From assembly GCA_023213395.1 (NCBI GenBank), contig CM041465.1:122829741-122893740 (forward strand): a stretch of DNA of 64,000 nucleotides, read 5' to 3'. The translations under genes and the position numbers were made by a program. Position 1 is the first letter of the stretch; each line of letters begins with the position of its first letter. Below the pieces are notes generated by a model that saw only the letters and a program-made list of their open reading frames with translations, ran no database searches and was not told the origin of the DNA. The DNA is from Cycas panzhihuaensis (Eukaryota; Cycadophyta). Shown here one piece after another: positions 33,363 through 45,235 of the stretch.

Positions 33363-34302
33363 ATGGTAGAAGGTCATTTCATTCTATTTTATTCTATCCT
33401 ATGAGGTCTTCATTTGAGCCTCTTACAAAGCAAACTAGTATGATACTTTTGTGGGAAACCCTCATGGGGAAGAAAACCCACAAATTTTCTAATCTACTAA
33501 CCTGGCTCAGGCAGCTCTTTAAATGTAGCCAGATAGCCAATCGGTACAATAAATTTTGTAGCTAAAATCTACTGAGTCTCCATATACCATTTGGTCATCC
33601 CCCATGCCCTTTCGGGTTTTCACAGGTTCTGATTTTCCAAAATGATACAACCCTTATCCTTCCGCGCCCACATGGGATTTTCACGAATGGAATAGGCGAG
33701 ACTTACTCTTGTCCTTGGCGCCCACAAGGGGTTTTCACGAAGGAGGCAGTATGATGGTCTATTGTCATCTCCTTTAATCGATCGGAGATGGAGGCCCTAA
33801 GGCCGAGTTGCTTTCAGAACTGTTCAAACTTCACCCTCTTCAGTGGTTTGGTAAAGATATCGGCCACTTGATGCGCTATGGGCGATACTCAATTGAATTG
33901 TGAGTCATGAACTAGTTCCCTAATCACGTGGACTTTTGTACTTATATGTTTGGTACGATCATGAAATCAGTGATTTTTAGCCATCTGGATTGTAGATTGA
34001 TTATCTACATGTAAGCTAGTAGAACTTGTTTGAGTGGCATTTAATGTATTCAACAATTTTCTAAGCCATATCACCTCCTTGCTTGTCTCGAAGCGAGAAT
34101 GTACTCGACTTGAGGTTGAGTGCAACTATCTTCGTAAATGCGGATCTCCATGATATTGGTCTTTGTTCCAAGAAATGTTACGTGCAGACGTAGATCTTCC
34201 TGTCTTTATCTCCGGCAAAGTGCAGTGCATGTATGCATAAAGTTTAAATTACGCATTGGGTTCATACAAGCGGACCATATTTTCTAGTTGTCTTTAGGTA
34301 CC
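33363..34302 (-). pseudogene. C: RNase H domain and 3' tail
   Basis: The RNase H end is recognisable in sense at about 34270-33820 (a CDNQS-like site, H..RTKHI..H-type block, GDIFTKPL-like end) but heavily shifted. The region from 33363 to 33820 is non-coding tail with a short repeated motif CCCACA.GGG.TTTTCACGA at about 33628 and 33710. Confidence 0.65.
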
Positions 34303-35424
34303 TCAACACTTTCGTATTGCGACTTGCCAATGATTACGCTTAGGATTTGTCATGAATCTTCCAAGAATGCCGACAGAGTGTGCAATATCCGGCCTTGTGT
34401 TGGTAGTATAGATGAGACTACCTACAAGTTGCACTGTAGAGTGTTGCATCTGCCTCCCTATTGTCACCATCAGCGAGAGCTTAATATTAGGCTCCATAGA
34501 TGTATCCACCGGTCGAGCACCTTCCAAGCTGAAACTTTGTCGGAAGATCGTTGATATATTTTTCTTGGGAGAGAAAGATTTTGCCATCCTTTTGAGTTAC
34601 TTCAATTCCCAAGTAATATTTCATCAACCCGAGGTCGAGACAATTCAAAAGTTTTAGCAAGGTCCTTCTTCAATGGTGATTACACTTCACTATTCCCGTT
34701 ATGAGCATGTCATCCACAAAGATTAAGAGGTAAGTGACTTTATCATTTTGGCGCTTGATGAATAATGTTGCATCAATATCTTGATAGTCACAAACCTCAT
34801 ATCCAAGTTGCCTCATTCTTTCGAGACAACTTGGTAAACCAAGCACGAGGGCTTGCGTTAGGCCGTACAAGGACTTTCTGAGCCTACAAGCTTTATGCTC
34901 CCGGTAGTCAATCTCGTATCCTACAGGTGAGCCATGTAAATTTCTTCTTTAAGGTCCCCATTGAGAAATGCGGTCTTAACATCAAGTTGGTGGATTTTCC
35001 AACCCTGTTGAGCAGCCAAGGCTATAAGAGTTCTGATTGTAGGCCACTTGGTTGTAGGAGCAAAGATTTCAATGTAGTCAATGCCTTCCCTTTGCGTGAA
35101 TCCTTTTGCTACCAACCTCGCCTTGTGTTGTTCTAGCGTGCCATCTGATCTATACTTGTTTTTGAACACCCATTTATTTTGAACTACCTTTCTTCCAAGT
35201 GGTAGATCAACAAGCTCCCATGTACCATTCTTAATAAGAGATTGATACTCTTCGTTCATGGCATTTCTCCAAGTTGCATGCTTCTGACTTCTTGAGTACG
35301 TTATGGGCTCTTCATTGAGAGCAAGATGCAGTTCTGCTGGTTCAAGCTCAACGGAAAGCGATTCATGAATCCTCGCTCTATGGGCACTTCTAGTGCCAGT
35401 TTGCCCTACCTCATCCGGTCGCAT
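34303..35424 (-). pseudogene. C: reverse transcriptase
   Basis: Three open pieces in different frames. 35424-34921 has [50 protein letters not shown] and QLDVKTAFLNGDL. 34870-34670 has the MYGL and the catalytic site FVDDM (34709-34720). 34587-34303 has VGSLIYTTNTRPDIAHSVG. The YGLKQ-type block reads YGLTQA. The breaks look like single-base losses, several at sites that are CAG or CTG in relatives. Confidence 0.88.
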
Positions 35425-36625
35425 GTCCTTGTGTAGCTGGTAGGCTTCACGAAAACCTCAAGTTGGGAATGAGGTTTTCATTTCCACAACCTTTTGATCT
35501 TCGTTTTGATCCTAAAAAGGATCATGTGAAATATTTGTACGAGAGGAAGTTGGCGATCTTTGGAGAAGATAGGCCGACCACGGATGTTGGAGAAGATGAT
35601 CCTACGCTATGGCTTTGCCTTTGTCAACTTGGTTCACAAGCGATGGTCTTTGGATGTGTACACATTGGATTGGAGTCACGACTTGTATCCTCAGAGGCTC
35701 TATTGTCGATTCCAAGATTTTAAGCAAGCATTGACATCTCCCTCCCTAAATTTTGGAATCGGACATCAAATTCGATAGCATCATTAAATCGGTATGAAGG
35801 CGTCTTGGAGTCAAGTCTCGAGTAATTGATCTTGATCTCTGCAAAGATAACATCTCTAGTGATGATGATTTTGCGCTACGAAGGTATAAAAACCTTGTAT
35901 CTCTTTTTGTCCATAGGGTATCCGGCAAAGATGCCTTTGATGGCTCTATCTTGGAGCTTATTTCTATGTTCCCGCAAAATATGAGCATAACAAGTAGAGC
36001 CAAAAATTCAAGTGGGAGATAGAGGGGTTTGTCCATACCACATTTCATGTGGAGAGGGGCCGAGCTTGGAGGGACTAACGGTGTTGATGCAATACACGGT
36101 GATCGGATAGCCTCGGCCCAAAGATAGATAGGGACATTCTTATATACCAAAGATAGCACGAGCCATATTCATGATGGTCCTATTTATGCGCTTGGCAACT
36201 CCATTTTCTTTGGGGTGTACACCAATGATGGTGCGATGTTTGATTCCATGTTGGCGTAGAGTGCGATTCAAACTCATTGGATGTGTACTCGCCACCATTG
36301 TCGATCCCGAGTATTTTGATCTTGAATCGATTCATTTTCCACACGGGCCTTGAAAGCTTGAAACATAGAAAAAGCTTCATCTTTCTTTGCAAGAAAAGCA
36401 ACCCATACTTTCTTGGTAAAATCATCAATGAAAGTAATATAGTACCATACATTTGATAGAAGGGATGGGCATAGGACCGCATATATCCGAGTGTACAAGT
36501 GCAAGGTTGGCTAGATTTCCAACGACTACGAGGAAAGGGTTGTCTTTGAGATTTAGCAATAATACATGCTTCACATTTAAAGGGCTTGGAGGAACTTAGG
36601 CAAACCAGGAAGAATGTCTTGTAGT
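35425..36625 (-). pseudogene. C: integrase
   Basis: Sense from about 36625: a cysteine-containing N-terminal remnant, then WYYITFIDDFTKKVWVAF (36440 region), RVENES, the RQW/NGGEY second Asp block in a shifted frame (36300), and the NGV.E catalytic Glu region near 36200. Downstream are VPIYLWAEA and the C-terminal blocks at 35746-36159, again with shifts. A linker of mixed frame runs to the RT. Confidence 0.8.
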
Positions 36626-38267
36626 TCTCTTAAGCGATCAATTTTGATATGGCCCATACGAGCATGCCATAGAGCTTGGGACAACTTTTGAGGAGTCGGG
36701 GTTGTGGTAAAACAAATTCATCATCAACATAGTTGGCTTGAGAGGATGGTGAGCCGGTTAGGCGAAAACGTTTGCCATCAAGAATTAGGTCATAACCACG
36801 GCATTTGAAGGAGGGTGAATGACACGAGAGAGTTTGATTGTTTGCGGTTACACTCGGATCAAATCCACGAGAGACAAGGGTGGACGAGGAGAGGCGATTA
36901 CGCCCAGGCGAGAATATATAAAACATCAACAAGTGTAAAATCTGGAAGGCACAGGAGTTTCGTGCAACTGTTCCAAGTCCTTCGATGGTGAGATGATTTG
37001 TCGACCATGTGTACAACACCACGAACTTGAGTCAAAATCTTGAAAGAACTGGCGATGACAAGTCATGTGTTGTGTTGCTCCACTATCCATGATCCACGAT
37101 GAAGTATTTGAGGTAGCACTATTTGCAACTCCAAGTGGTGAAGGCAAAAGTGAATAAGCATAGCCACAATGAGCCTCAATATACTTAGTGGATCTATCAA
37201 CAATATTTGATGAAGTGGTCCCAATTCTTTGAAGGTGTGCATGAGCAAATTGCGTTCCACCAAAAGCATCTTCAAAAGTATTATCAACATTATGTGCACC
37301 ATGGCGTTGATAACTTGGTAGTTTGTTGGTGGCGATTACGCAATTTTTGGCATAATGTCCTCTTCTATTACACCTTTGGCACACGATTGTTTGATTTCCG
37401 GTCAAGTATTGGGTGGATTGTCTCGATTCTGGATCTAGGTCGAGTTGATTATTTTGGCCTTGGCCTTGAGGCTATTTTGTTGGAATTGAGGAGCCTGTTG
37501 ACTAAGAGGACGTTGTCCTTGTTGTCTACCTCTTCCCTTCCACGGGAATTACCACCTCTGAGAGTATTGACCTTGATTTTGGTGTAACAAAGATCTTCTT
37601 CCACTTCAAAAGCAGCATCAATTGGATCTAATGTAGTGGCAAAGTTGGTATCAAAGGTCTTATCAAATTCAATGAACTTATCAGCAAGATCCTCAAAGTT
37701 TAGGGTCTTCAAAGTTCCACTAGATTGAAGACTCCCCAATAGATTTTTATAATCGGGATATGGAGACATGTTGAATCAAGAAAGCCCATATAATGCATTG
37801 AGTTTTAAAATCTTTATCAATGGCTTGCTTGATTGGAATGAAGGAGATTGATTGTCTCACTTGCATGTCCTTTACGCATTTTCAATTTGTTCATCTTGAC
37901 ACTAAGTGAACAAATTCTAAGTCCGATTAGTGTCAAAGTTCTTCTTAAGAACTTCAAGAACTTTCCATCTTTGTATCATGTACGACTTCATCAATGAGAT
38001 TATGCGAGAATAATCGGTGACAAGTAGTATCCACCGCAGATTTTATCATCATCAAGTTCCCATTGGCGTTTAGCTACGGCTTGATGGGGCGGTTGGAGCA
38101 CCTCTGCTGAAAGCGATTGTGGTAGTCAATGCAGCAGTGGTGTAGGTTGTAAGTGATCTCTCCATAGACCTTCATACTTTGCGGCATTTCGACACGATGA
38201 ACCACATGTCCCAATTTTCTTTCCTTTTTAGAATGCAGTTCACATTTTGCTTGAACTGTGAAGACAT
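36626..38267 (-). pseudogene. C: Gag and protease
   Basis: The proposed Gag start is the ATG at 38267 (sense MSSQFKQN, followed by NWDMWFI, similar to the NY..W start of copia Gag). An open C-terminal Gag part lies at 37769-37449 (NLLGSLQSSGTLKTLN). The zinc knuckle CQRCNRRGHYAKNC is at about 37380-37339 and the protease site IMDSGATQHM near 37090-37061, all in one open piece 37405-36926. The middle of Gag (37770-38070) is shifted. Confidence 0.85.
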
Positions 38268-40260
38268 TGTGTCTTTTTAGAAGGGAAGAAATGAACAAGG
38301 GACTATAAAAGTGATGGCAATAAATGACCGATCACTATTTACAAATGGGAAATATAATGAAGTAGTGTAGAAGAAGGAAGAAGAAGTGAGAATGGTTGCT
38401 CAAAGATGAAGGGAGCAACTTAGAGAAAAGTCACCAACACTTGTGACAAATATTAACCTAACGCAACAGGAATATGAGAAGCACTATGATAAAAATTGGC
38501 CACTAACACTTGTGGCAAATATTAACCTGACATAGCAGGAATATGAGAAGCACTATGATTGTGATTACACTATGGATCACTTTTTACAAATAAGTAAGTG
38601 ATCAATATACAAGATTGTAGGCCAATGTAGAAGTTGACATCATTAGGTTTACACAACTTGAAACTCGAATGTAGGATGCGTAATCAACCCAATAACCTCT
38701 AACTTGTGTCCAACGTGTAGTTGAGGTTGTTGAAGGGATGCCTAGGCTTCTAGTAGAATTAATTTGGCCTTCACCGCGATACATGCAATCGTGCTTGGTG
38801 ATGAAATCCAAGTCTAGCAGACCCGGTACTCCCAATCCTCACCCGGTTCACCAATGAGCGACTATATACCTCCTCTAAAGAGTGAATGCGTGCATACCCA
38901 TGGCTATAGCGGATATTGGATCGGGTATATTTTAATCTTGTATTAAAGTTTCGATTTTCCGGTTGGTTATCGGGATGATCCACGATTGAGGCACGATGGT
39001 ATGGCTAACCAAACCTCACCAATATTCCGGTTTAGTCCGGTCCCAACTTGAAACCCACACCTCCTTTATGGCATGGCATTACGCCAACCAAGGTATCTCA
39101 ACCTTGGCGAGTGTGTGAACAGTACAAGATGATGGAAAATAGCGTCGTGATGCGTTCCTTTTAGGAAGAGTGAAAAGATTATTGAATTGCATCAAACGAC
39201 ATTTAATCGAAAATAATGCTTGCTTGGAGTGCTTTTGGAGTGCTTGCTTGAAGTGTCTTTGGTGTGCTTGCTCTGAGTGATTTTAGAGTCTTTGAAATGC
39301 AATGCTAATAAGTGAGTGAGGACAGGATATTGCTCGATCCGTGTGTTTTTTCTCACTTTTACAATGGGCTTTTAAGCCTTATAAAAGGAAGAAATTTTTT
39401 CACTTTTTTCATTTTTTTGTTAATACAAAAAGTACTCTTCACTAAATCGCAATAACTTTCTCCCACGATGTCGAAATGGAGTGCGGTTTTTGTCTTGCAA
39501 ACTAGACTCGAGCTTCATCTCCGTGAAGTGGAATCGGTCCAAATGAGTTGGAAAGTTTTTGTGACCCCATAAAATTAGGAAATTATATTTTTCTAGAATT
39601 CTTACTAAAAATAAGCATTTACTAAACAGCAATAACTTCCTCATACGACATCCAAATTAGGTGCCGATTTTTGCACTGGAAAGTAGACTCAGAGCCCCAT
39701 CTTTGACAATTGGAATCACTTCAATTGGATCTCTGTAGAAGATTTTGCAGACCTGTGAAGTTCAGTAATCAAATTGCATTTCTGTAGAAATTTTAGCTTG
39801 CTAATATCTCATTAACACATGATAACATACGAAATTTCCATCATTTTTTGATCACTAGGATCCCAATATGGGCAAGGTGAGAGCATACAATGATAGATAT
39901 TTTCAATGGCTCAAAATTATTTTAAAAAAATAGGTAAAAACTCCCCTTACAATCATTCTTCTAAATCTTTGGAAAAATTTGGTGACATTTACCCTTGTTA
40001 AATGGACAAAAGGAAAAGAAAAAGAAGAATGAGATAGCATGAATGGCCGAAAGGATTGGAATCCTTGGGCCTTACAACTCCTTGTATTATGCTTCCAAAC
40101 CGCAAAGAGAAAGGAAAAGCAAACAATACAAAATATGCTATCATAATAACTTGAAAATATTTCTAAATTCACTTTCACAATCTCCTTCACCACATGGATT
40201 GTGGGGAGAAGGAAGTGATGGCTCCATTGCAAGTGCAAGTGGGGAATATGAAGGAAGCAA
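38268..40260 (-). other. C leader
   Basis: About 2 kb without supported coding. It contains a tandem pair of about 82 bp (TTAACCTRAC...CAGGAATATGAGAAGCACT) near 38435-38560 and a run of GCTTGGAGTGCTTTT-type repeats at 39215-39290. Confidence 0.75.
38435..38580. repeat. Short tandem duplication in the C leader
   Basis: The words CACCAACACTTGTG / CACTAACACTTGTGG, AAATATTAACCT and CAGGAATATGAGAAGC occur twice with a spacing of about 80 bp. Confidence 0.75.
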
Positions 40261-40271
40261 GCTCGATACCA
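40261..40271 (-). promoter_or_regulatory. C primer binding site, one base short
   Basis: Sense TGGTATCGAGC. This is the initiator Met site TGGTATCAGAGC with the A of CAG missing. The same change is in E. Confidence 0.85.
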
Positions 40272-40273
40272 CA

Positions 40274-40571
40274 TGAAAAGAGTGGATCTATCCTTCATCT
40301 CCAAGCACTAAACACAAAGGCAAACATGGGAGCAAGAGAGACTTGAGAGAAAGAAAGTAGCTCTCACAAAATGGGGAGGTAAAGAATGAATCTCCTCCAT
40401 TGAGCTTTACTTTTATATTGAGAGAGGGAGCATTTGAGTTAGGTGAAATGAAATTACACATAATGCACATGAAAGTGCATTTCACTTAAGTGATCTAATT
40501 TAAAGTTCACTTAAGACCCTTTTTCGAAATAATCAACTAATGTAATGATCTTATGTCATTAACCCTTTTCA
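40274..40571 (-). repeat. 5' LTR of C
   Basis: 298 bp, nearly identical to 33053-33350; TCACTTAAGTGA at 40492-40503. Confidence 0.95.
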
Positions 40572-41329
40572 AGTTGGACAAGCAACAGATGGGTGTATTG
40601 TTGCAAAACAGGAAATGTATAATCAGTGACAAAGATGACCAAGTAGTAGCTGTTGCATATGAGGATCATGGCCTCTACAAGTTGGATGCAAATAACATAA
40701 CACTTGATTATGCTTACTTTGGTTCCATTGTCACTCCTTACTTGTCTAAGATGCAACTTTGGCATCAACCTCTAGGCCATTTGAGCTTAGATAATCTGAG
40801 GTAGATGATCAACAAGAACATGGTACATGGGCTTCCTAAGATTTATGGAACAAAATGTCTTTGCGAAGCGTGCATTATGGGAACTCAGCATCGCTTGCCT
40901 TTCCCTAAAGGCAAAGCATGGCGTGCATCACATCCTCTGCAGTTGGTACATTCAGATTTGTGTGGACCTATGTCCACATTATCTTTTGGAGGAGCTTTGT
41001 ATTACATCTCCTTCATTGATGACTTTTCTCATAAAGTCTGGGTCTACTTCATCAAGCACAAGTCTGAAGAATTTTCAAAATTCAAAGAATTCAAATTTGA
41101 AGTAGAGAACGAGTATGGCCATTCAATCAAAACGTTAAGGACAGACAATGGAGGTGAATTTACATCAAATGAATTCACCCAATACTGCAAGGATAACGGC
41201 ATTCGGAGACAACTGACGATACCTCACACTCCTCAACAAAATGGAGTCTCCGAACGGATGAATAAAACTTTGGCCAATAAAGCCAAAGCTATGATGCATG
41301 CACAAGGACTCACTCGAGCTTCTTGGTGA
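40572..41329 (+). pseudogene. A3: integrase, continued
   Basis: Continues from the C insertion with KLDKQQMGVL. TAG at 40802 replaces CAG of relatives; the same frame then continues. It holds CEACIMG, VHSDLCGP, RTDNGGEF and NGVSERMN, so the catalytic triad is present. The frame shifts near 41320-41330, in a short patch where relatives read TACTGGGCAGAAG. Confidence 0.92.
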
Positions 41330-43503
41330 AGCATTTCACACACCGCCTATGTGGCCAATCGATCCTACTACTAGCCACCAACATGACACCCGAGGAGGCA
41401 TGGTCTGGCAAAAAACCTACTGTTAGCCATTTGAGGACTTTTAGGTGCACTGCTTATATGCACATTTCCAATCAGCAAAGAAAGAAATTAGACAAACATA
41501 GTCTGAAATGCATCTTTGTAGGTTACGTCATTCACAGCAAAGCCTACAAGTTGTACGATCCCATAGGGAAGAAAATGCATCTCTCAAAAGATGTCATCTT
41601 TACTGAAGAAGATCACAAGGAGGTGCAAACAACATCTATGCAACCTCCCATTGACAAAGGCAAGAAGATTGTTGAGACCTTCCTTCCCTCTCAATCTTCT
41701 ACCCCATGTTCATCATCTGCACCAGCTGGACTGTCTACTTCAACTGAATTTGCTTCACTTGATCCAAGCACATCTTCTATTGACCAACCACTTACGCCAG
41801 AAGATCTTGAGGTTCAAGTAACTTCAATTCAAAAGTTACCCAAATGGTACACACAAACAGTTCAGGACGATCACATCATTGAAGGAAAACGTCCATCTAA
41901 ATATCGGCAGCAAACCAATTATGCACTTATGGCTGAAGTGCTTTGTGTTGATGAGCCTTCCACTTTTGAGGAGGCTTCTAAAAATGAAAATTGGAAGGCT
42001 GCCATGGATGAAGAAATCAATTCTATTGAAAAGAATGGAACTTGGAATTTGGTGGAATTGCCTAAACACAAACAGGCAATCAGTTGCAAATGGGTCTACA
42101 AGACCAAATTCCATTCTGATGGTTCACTTAAAAGGCAAAAGGCCCGCCTTGTGGCAAAAGGATTTAAACAAAAAGAAGGCATAGACTATGAGGAAACTTT
42201 TGCACCAGTGGCGAACATGAACACTATCAGACTCATTTTGGCCTTAGCTGCTCAATGCAAATGGCCTGTTTATCAGATGGACGTGAAGAGCGCCTTTCTT
42301 AACGGCGATCTTCAGGAGGAGGTATATTTCGAGCAACCTCCCGGATACAAAGTACAAGCCAAGGAGCATTTTGTATATCGCCTAAAAAAGGCGTTATATG
42401 GCTTGAAGCAAGCTCCAAGGGCATGGTACTCGAAGATCGATGACTACTTCTTGAGACATGGGTTTCATCGATCTACTTCAGATCCTAATCTGTATATAAA
42501 ACATGAAAAGAACCATGTAATTTTTGTTGCCTTGTATGTAGATGACTTAGTGATTACTGGTAGTGACACTAAGATGATTCACATTCTCCAAGATGACTTG
42601 AAGAGAAGTTTCGAGATGATAGATCTTGGACTTCTCCATTACTTTTTAGACTTTGAGATATGGCAACAGCCAGGCTATATCTTCACCTCCCAAGCGAAAT
42701 ATTCTTGGGACATTTTGCAATGGTTCAGGATGCACGACTACAAACCAACGCCTACACATATGGAGAATGGATCGAAGCTTACTCTCAATGAGGAAGTTGC
42801 ACCAGCAGATCCCACACTTTACCGACAGTTGATTGGGAGTCTCATTTATCTCACCAACACTCGTCCGAACATTTCATTTGCTGTTGGGATTTGCTCACGT
42901 TACATGTCGCAACCCAATCAGATACACTGGAATGCAGCCAAACGCAGACTTAAGTACATCAAAGACACATTGCAGCATGGCCTTGAGTATGCACATAATG
43001 AGAACTTCACTCTGGAAGGGTTCTCAGATTCTGATTGGGTAGGTTGCTAAGATAGCAGAAGATCAACCTCGGGATACTGTTTTTCCCTTGGTTCAACAGT
43101 TGTTTCGTGGAGTTGCAAGAAGCAACCCAATGTTACCTTGTCCTCCACTGAAGCAGAGTACAAAGCTGCAGTCAGCGCAGCTTGTGAGGCTATCTGGCTA
43201 CGACGGATTCTTGGGGAACTTGGACTTGAGCAAAATCAGCCCACCAGGATATACTGCGACAATCAAAGTGTACTCAAGTTAGCCAAGAATCCAGTTTTTC
43301 ATGCACGGGCAAAACACATCAAGGTTCACCATCACTTCATCAGAGAGTATGTGCAAAATGGTGAGATCAACCTCCAGTACAGACCTACAGAGGAGCACAC
43401 AGCAGACATCTTTACCAAGCCTCTTGGTAGAGAAAAGTTTGTAAAATTCAGAGGTGGTCTTGGTGTCCGACTTAACATTGTAAATAGTAAGGGGGGGTGT
43501 TAA
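41330..43503 (+). pseudogene. A3: integrase C-terminus, RT and RNase H
   Basis: The best preserved pol of the family in this window: 575 codons open to TAA 43048 (CAA in relatives), then the same frame to 43503. Domains in order: EEAWSGKKP and GYVIHSKAYK (integrase C-terminus), Ser/Pro linker, RT with [37 protein letters not shown] and YVDDLV (42535-42546), then RNase H with [25 protein letters not shown] and [17 protein letters not shown] replaces the usual FLGFE. Only one stop lies between RT and RNase H. Confidence 0.95.
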
Positions 43504-44050
43504 ACCTTATGTTTACATGTTAAGATAATGTACTTTTATTTTCATGTAATATGTGTACTTTTTACTTTAGGGGTGACTTATCACTTAAGTGATAAAGTGC
43601 ACACCCACATTCTTTCTAGTGACACAACGTTGTCACTAAAGGGTCAAATGGACCCTTATGCATTTTTGCTCACATGAGAGCCAAAAAGGACACATGTCCA
43701 ACATGCAGCAGGCATATCTTGGATGTTTGACACTTGTCAAACATCCAAGGCCTTAGGTCTCTCATTTCACTCTATATAATGAGACCTCTTCTCATTGTCT
43801 CACAAAAGAGTTGGAGCTGTATTGTTATCTTTGTCGGTTGCTAATCAAACTGTTCATTCTTTGGAGGTTGGACCAATTCCAACTCCATATATCGGGTATC
43901 ATTTTCTCTTGCTCCTTCATTTGTGCTTTGTCTCTTTGCTCTCTATTTTCCTTGAGATTATTATACTTGTTTGTATTTGTGCAACTAGAACTAGAGTGAT
44001 CCTAGTTTCTAGATCTTGGGACTGTAGAGGCCATCTAGCCTCTTTTCACA
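43498..44050 (+). repeat. 3' LTR of A3
   Basis: 553 bp TGTTAAACC...TTTTCACA after a polypurine tract (GGGGGGG at 43491-43497). Intact palindrome TTATCACTTAAGTGATAA at 43578-43595, U3 hairpin near 43720-43749, TATATAA box. Confidence 0.95.
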
Positions 44051-44413
44051 AGGTTTGACTCAGAAATCTGAGAAAATTCAAGAGAAAATTATGAAAGTAC
44101 CTCTAAATCTGCATGGACTAGTAAAGTGCTCAAAACTACCCTCAGATGAGCTCAAATGACTTCGAAGCTGAAGAGAGAAATGACAGGGATGCCAAGATCT
44201 ATCTTCTGGTCAAATTTTGTCTCAATCTGAGATACTGAAATTTTCTGTCCATACAGTCGTACGGTGCCTTAAACATCTACAGATCTAGTCTTTTATCAGC
44301 TTGATTCTTTATCTGACCTTCTTCAGTTTCCTTTCGCTGACTTCTATCCTTGTCTCACTCTGGCACTACCTTCAACAGATACAGAACCCTCTCTCAAACA
44401 AACAGAATGACCT
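44051..44413 (-). other. B leader, 5' segment
   Basis: Non-coding leader between the B primer site and the A3 insertion; continues at 30956. The phrase TCCATACAGTC recurs at 44250 and 30686. Confidence 0.75.
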
Positions 44414-44425
44414 GCTCTGATACCA
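44414..44425 (-). promoter_or_regulatory. B primer binding site
   Basis: Sense TGGTATCAGAGC, perfect initiator Met site, directly next to the LTR. Confidence 0.93.
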
Positions 44426-44636
44426 TGATAGCAAAACTAGTCGAGATGAATGAATCCCTGCATTCCATGGAGATCAAGTCTCCTTAAATATACATCATAC
44501 AAGATAACCGTTACAAACTATGTTGTAACCGACTTTCCTCTCACTGCCAAGTGTCAACATCTTAAGTATAAGTTACATTTGAGGGTACTCCAACATTACC
44601 CCTTTATGTACCTAGATAAAACATTACACTCTAACA
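44426..44636 (-). repeat. 5' LTR of B
   Basis: 211 bp matching 5431-5641 with five substitutions, four of them transitions. Confidence 0.93.
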
Positions 44637-44808
44637 TTGGCATGTGACATATTCACCTATAACTTGCCATGCACATTCTGTGCTCCATGACAATACAATC
44701 ATAAATCATTGACATTAATCGAAAAATCATGTTTTCTCAGCAAGCGACAGTAATATTTTTCAATTTTTTTTTCCGCCTAAGTTTATCACCTTAGATTAAG
44801 CATTTAAT
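44637..44808 (+). repeat. 173-bp direct repeat flanking B, right copy
   Basis: Starts TTGGCATGTGAC exactly at the LTR edge and ends CATTTAAT, where unique H leader resumes. Partner of 5258-5430. Confidence 0.85.
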
Positions 44809-45235
44809 TGTACTCTACTTTCATTTGAGATCCATTTTTTAGCTCCTTTATCTTGAATGGTGGTCATATGGTCAAAAGAGGGCTAAGTCTTTTTTCAAGC
44901 CCAGAATGATGTTCTTTAAAAAAACAAAGAACACTTTTTAAAGCCATTTTCAATCCTCTTCTCATTTTTCTGATCAAAGTTGTAATTCGGTGTAGTGTAT
45001 CTCACACACACCCAACATTCTTCTTTCTTCAAGCTCTAAACCAACATTTTTTAAGCAACAAGGAGTTTTGACATCACCTTAATAAAAGTATTTTTTATTG
45101 TGTGTAGGGGGGCTTTTTTGGTCCCATGTGTCCTCATTTGACTTGGAGATTATCTCATTAAATTGCTCAATATTGGTTCTATTCCATTTATTGTTTTGCA
45201 TTAAGAGAGGAAGAGCACAAAAGCACCATTGTAAT
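44809..45235 (+). other. H leader, second segment
   Basis: Non-coding, similar in composition to the A and D leaders (a GGTCCC.TGTGTCCTCATTTG.CTTGG stretch near 45120). GTAAT at 45231-45235 is the D target duplication. Confidence 0.6.

Larger units (their letters stand above)
33053..40571 (-). mobile_element. Copia element C
   Basis: 7519 bp, minus strand, perfect AGTTG duplication at 33048-33052 and 40572-40576. The 298-bp LTRs differ at only a few positions (for example AAGTTAAG/GAGTTAGG near 33213/40434). It has primer site, leader, gag, protease, integrase, RT, RNase H and polypurine tract. It belongs to a copia lineage different from A and B. The interior carries many one-base gaps although the LTRs are nearly identical, which is discordant. 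Confidence 0.93.
30957..44050 (+). mobile_element. Copia element A3, split by C
   Basis: Plus-strand A-family element in the B leader (duplication AGATT/AGGTT, one mismatch). The 5' end is damaged: only 72 bp of the 5' LTR remain, and the rest of the LTR, the primer site and most of the leader are replaced by about 160 bp of other sequence. gag and the start of integrase precede C; integrase, RT, RNase H, polypurine tract and a full 3' LTR follow it. Confidence 0.9.
5431..44636 (-). mobile_element. Copia element B, split by A2 and A3
   Basis: Minus-strand Ty1/copia element with 211-bp LTRs at 5431-5641 (3') and 44426-44636 (5') that differ at five positions. Going 5' to 3' in its own sense: 5' LTR, Met-tRNA primer site, leader (44413-44051, then 30956 down), gag start, a break occupied by A2, rest of gag, protease, integrase, RT, RNase H, polypurine tract, 3' LTR. 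A3 sits in the leader with a near-perfect 5-bp duplication (AGATT at 30952-30956, AGGTT at 44051-44055). The outer flanks are the 173-bp repeats. Confidence 0.85.

Noticed and set aside
33363-40260. Treating all frameshifts of C as proof of great age
   Set aside because: The LTRs of C are nearly identical and many gaps fall at CAG/CTG, so much of the damage may be technical.
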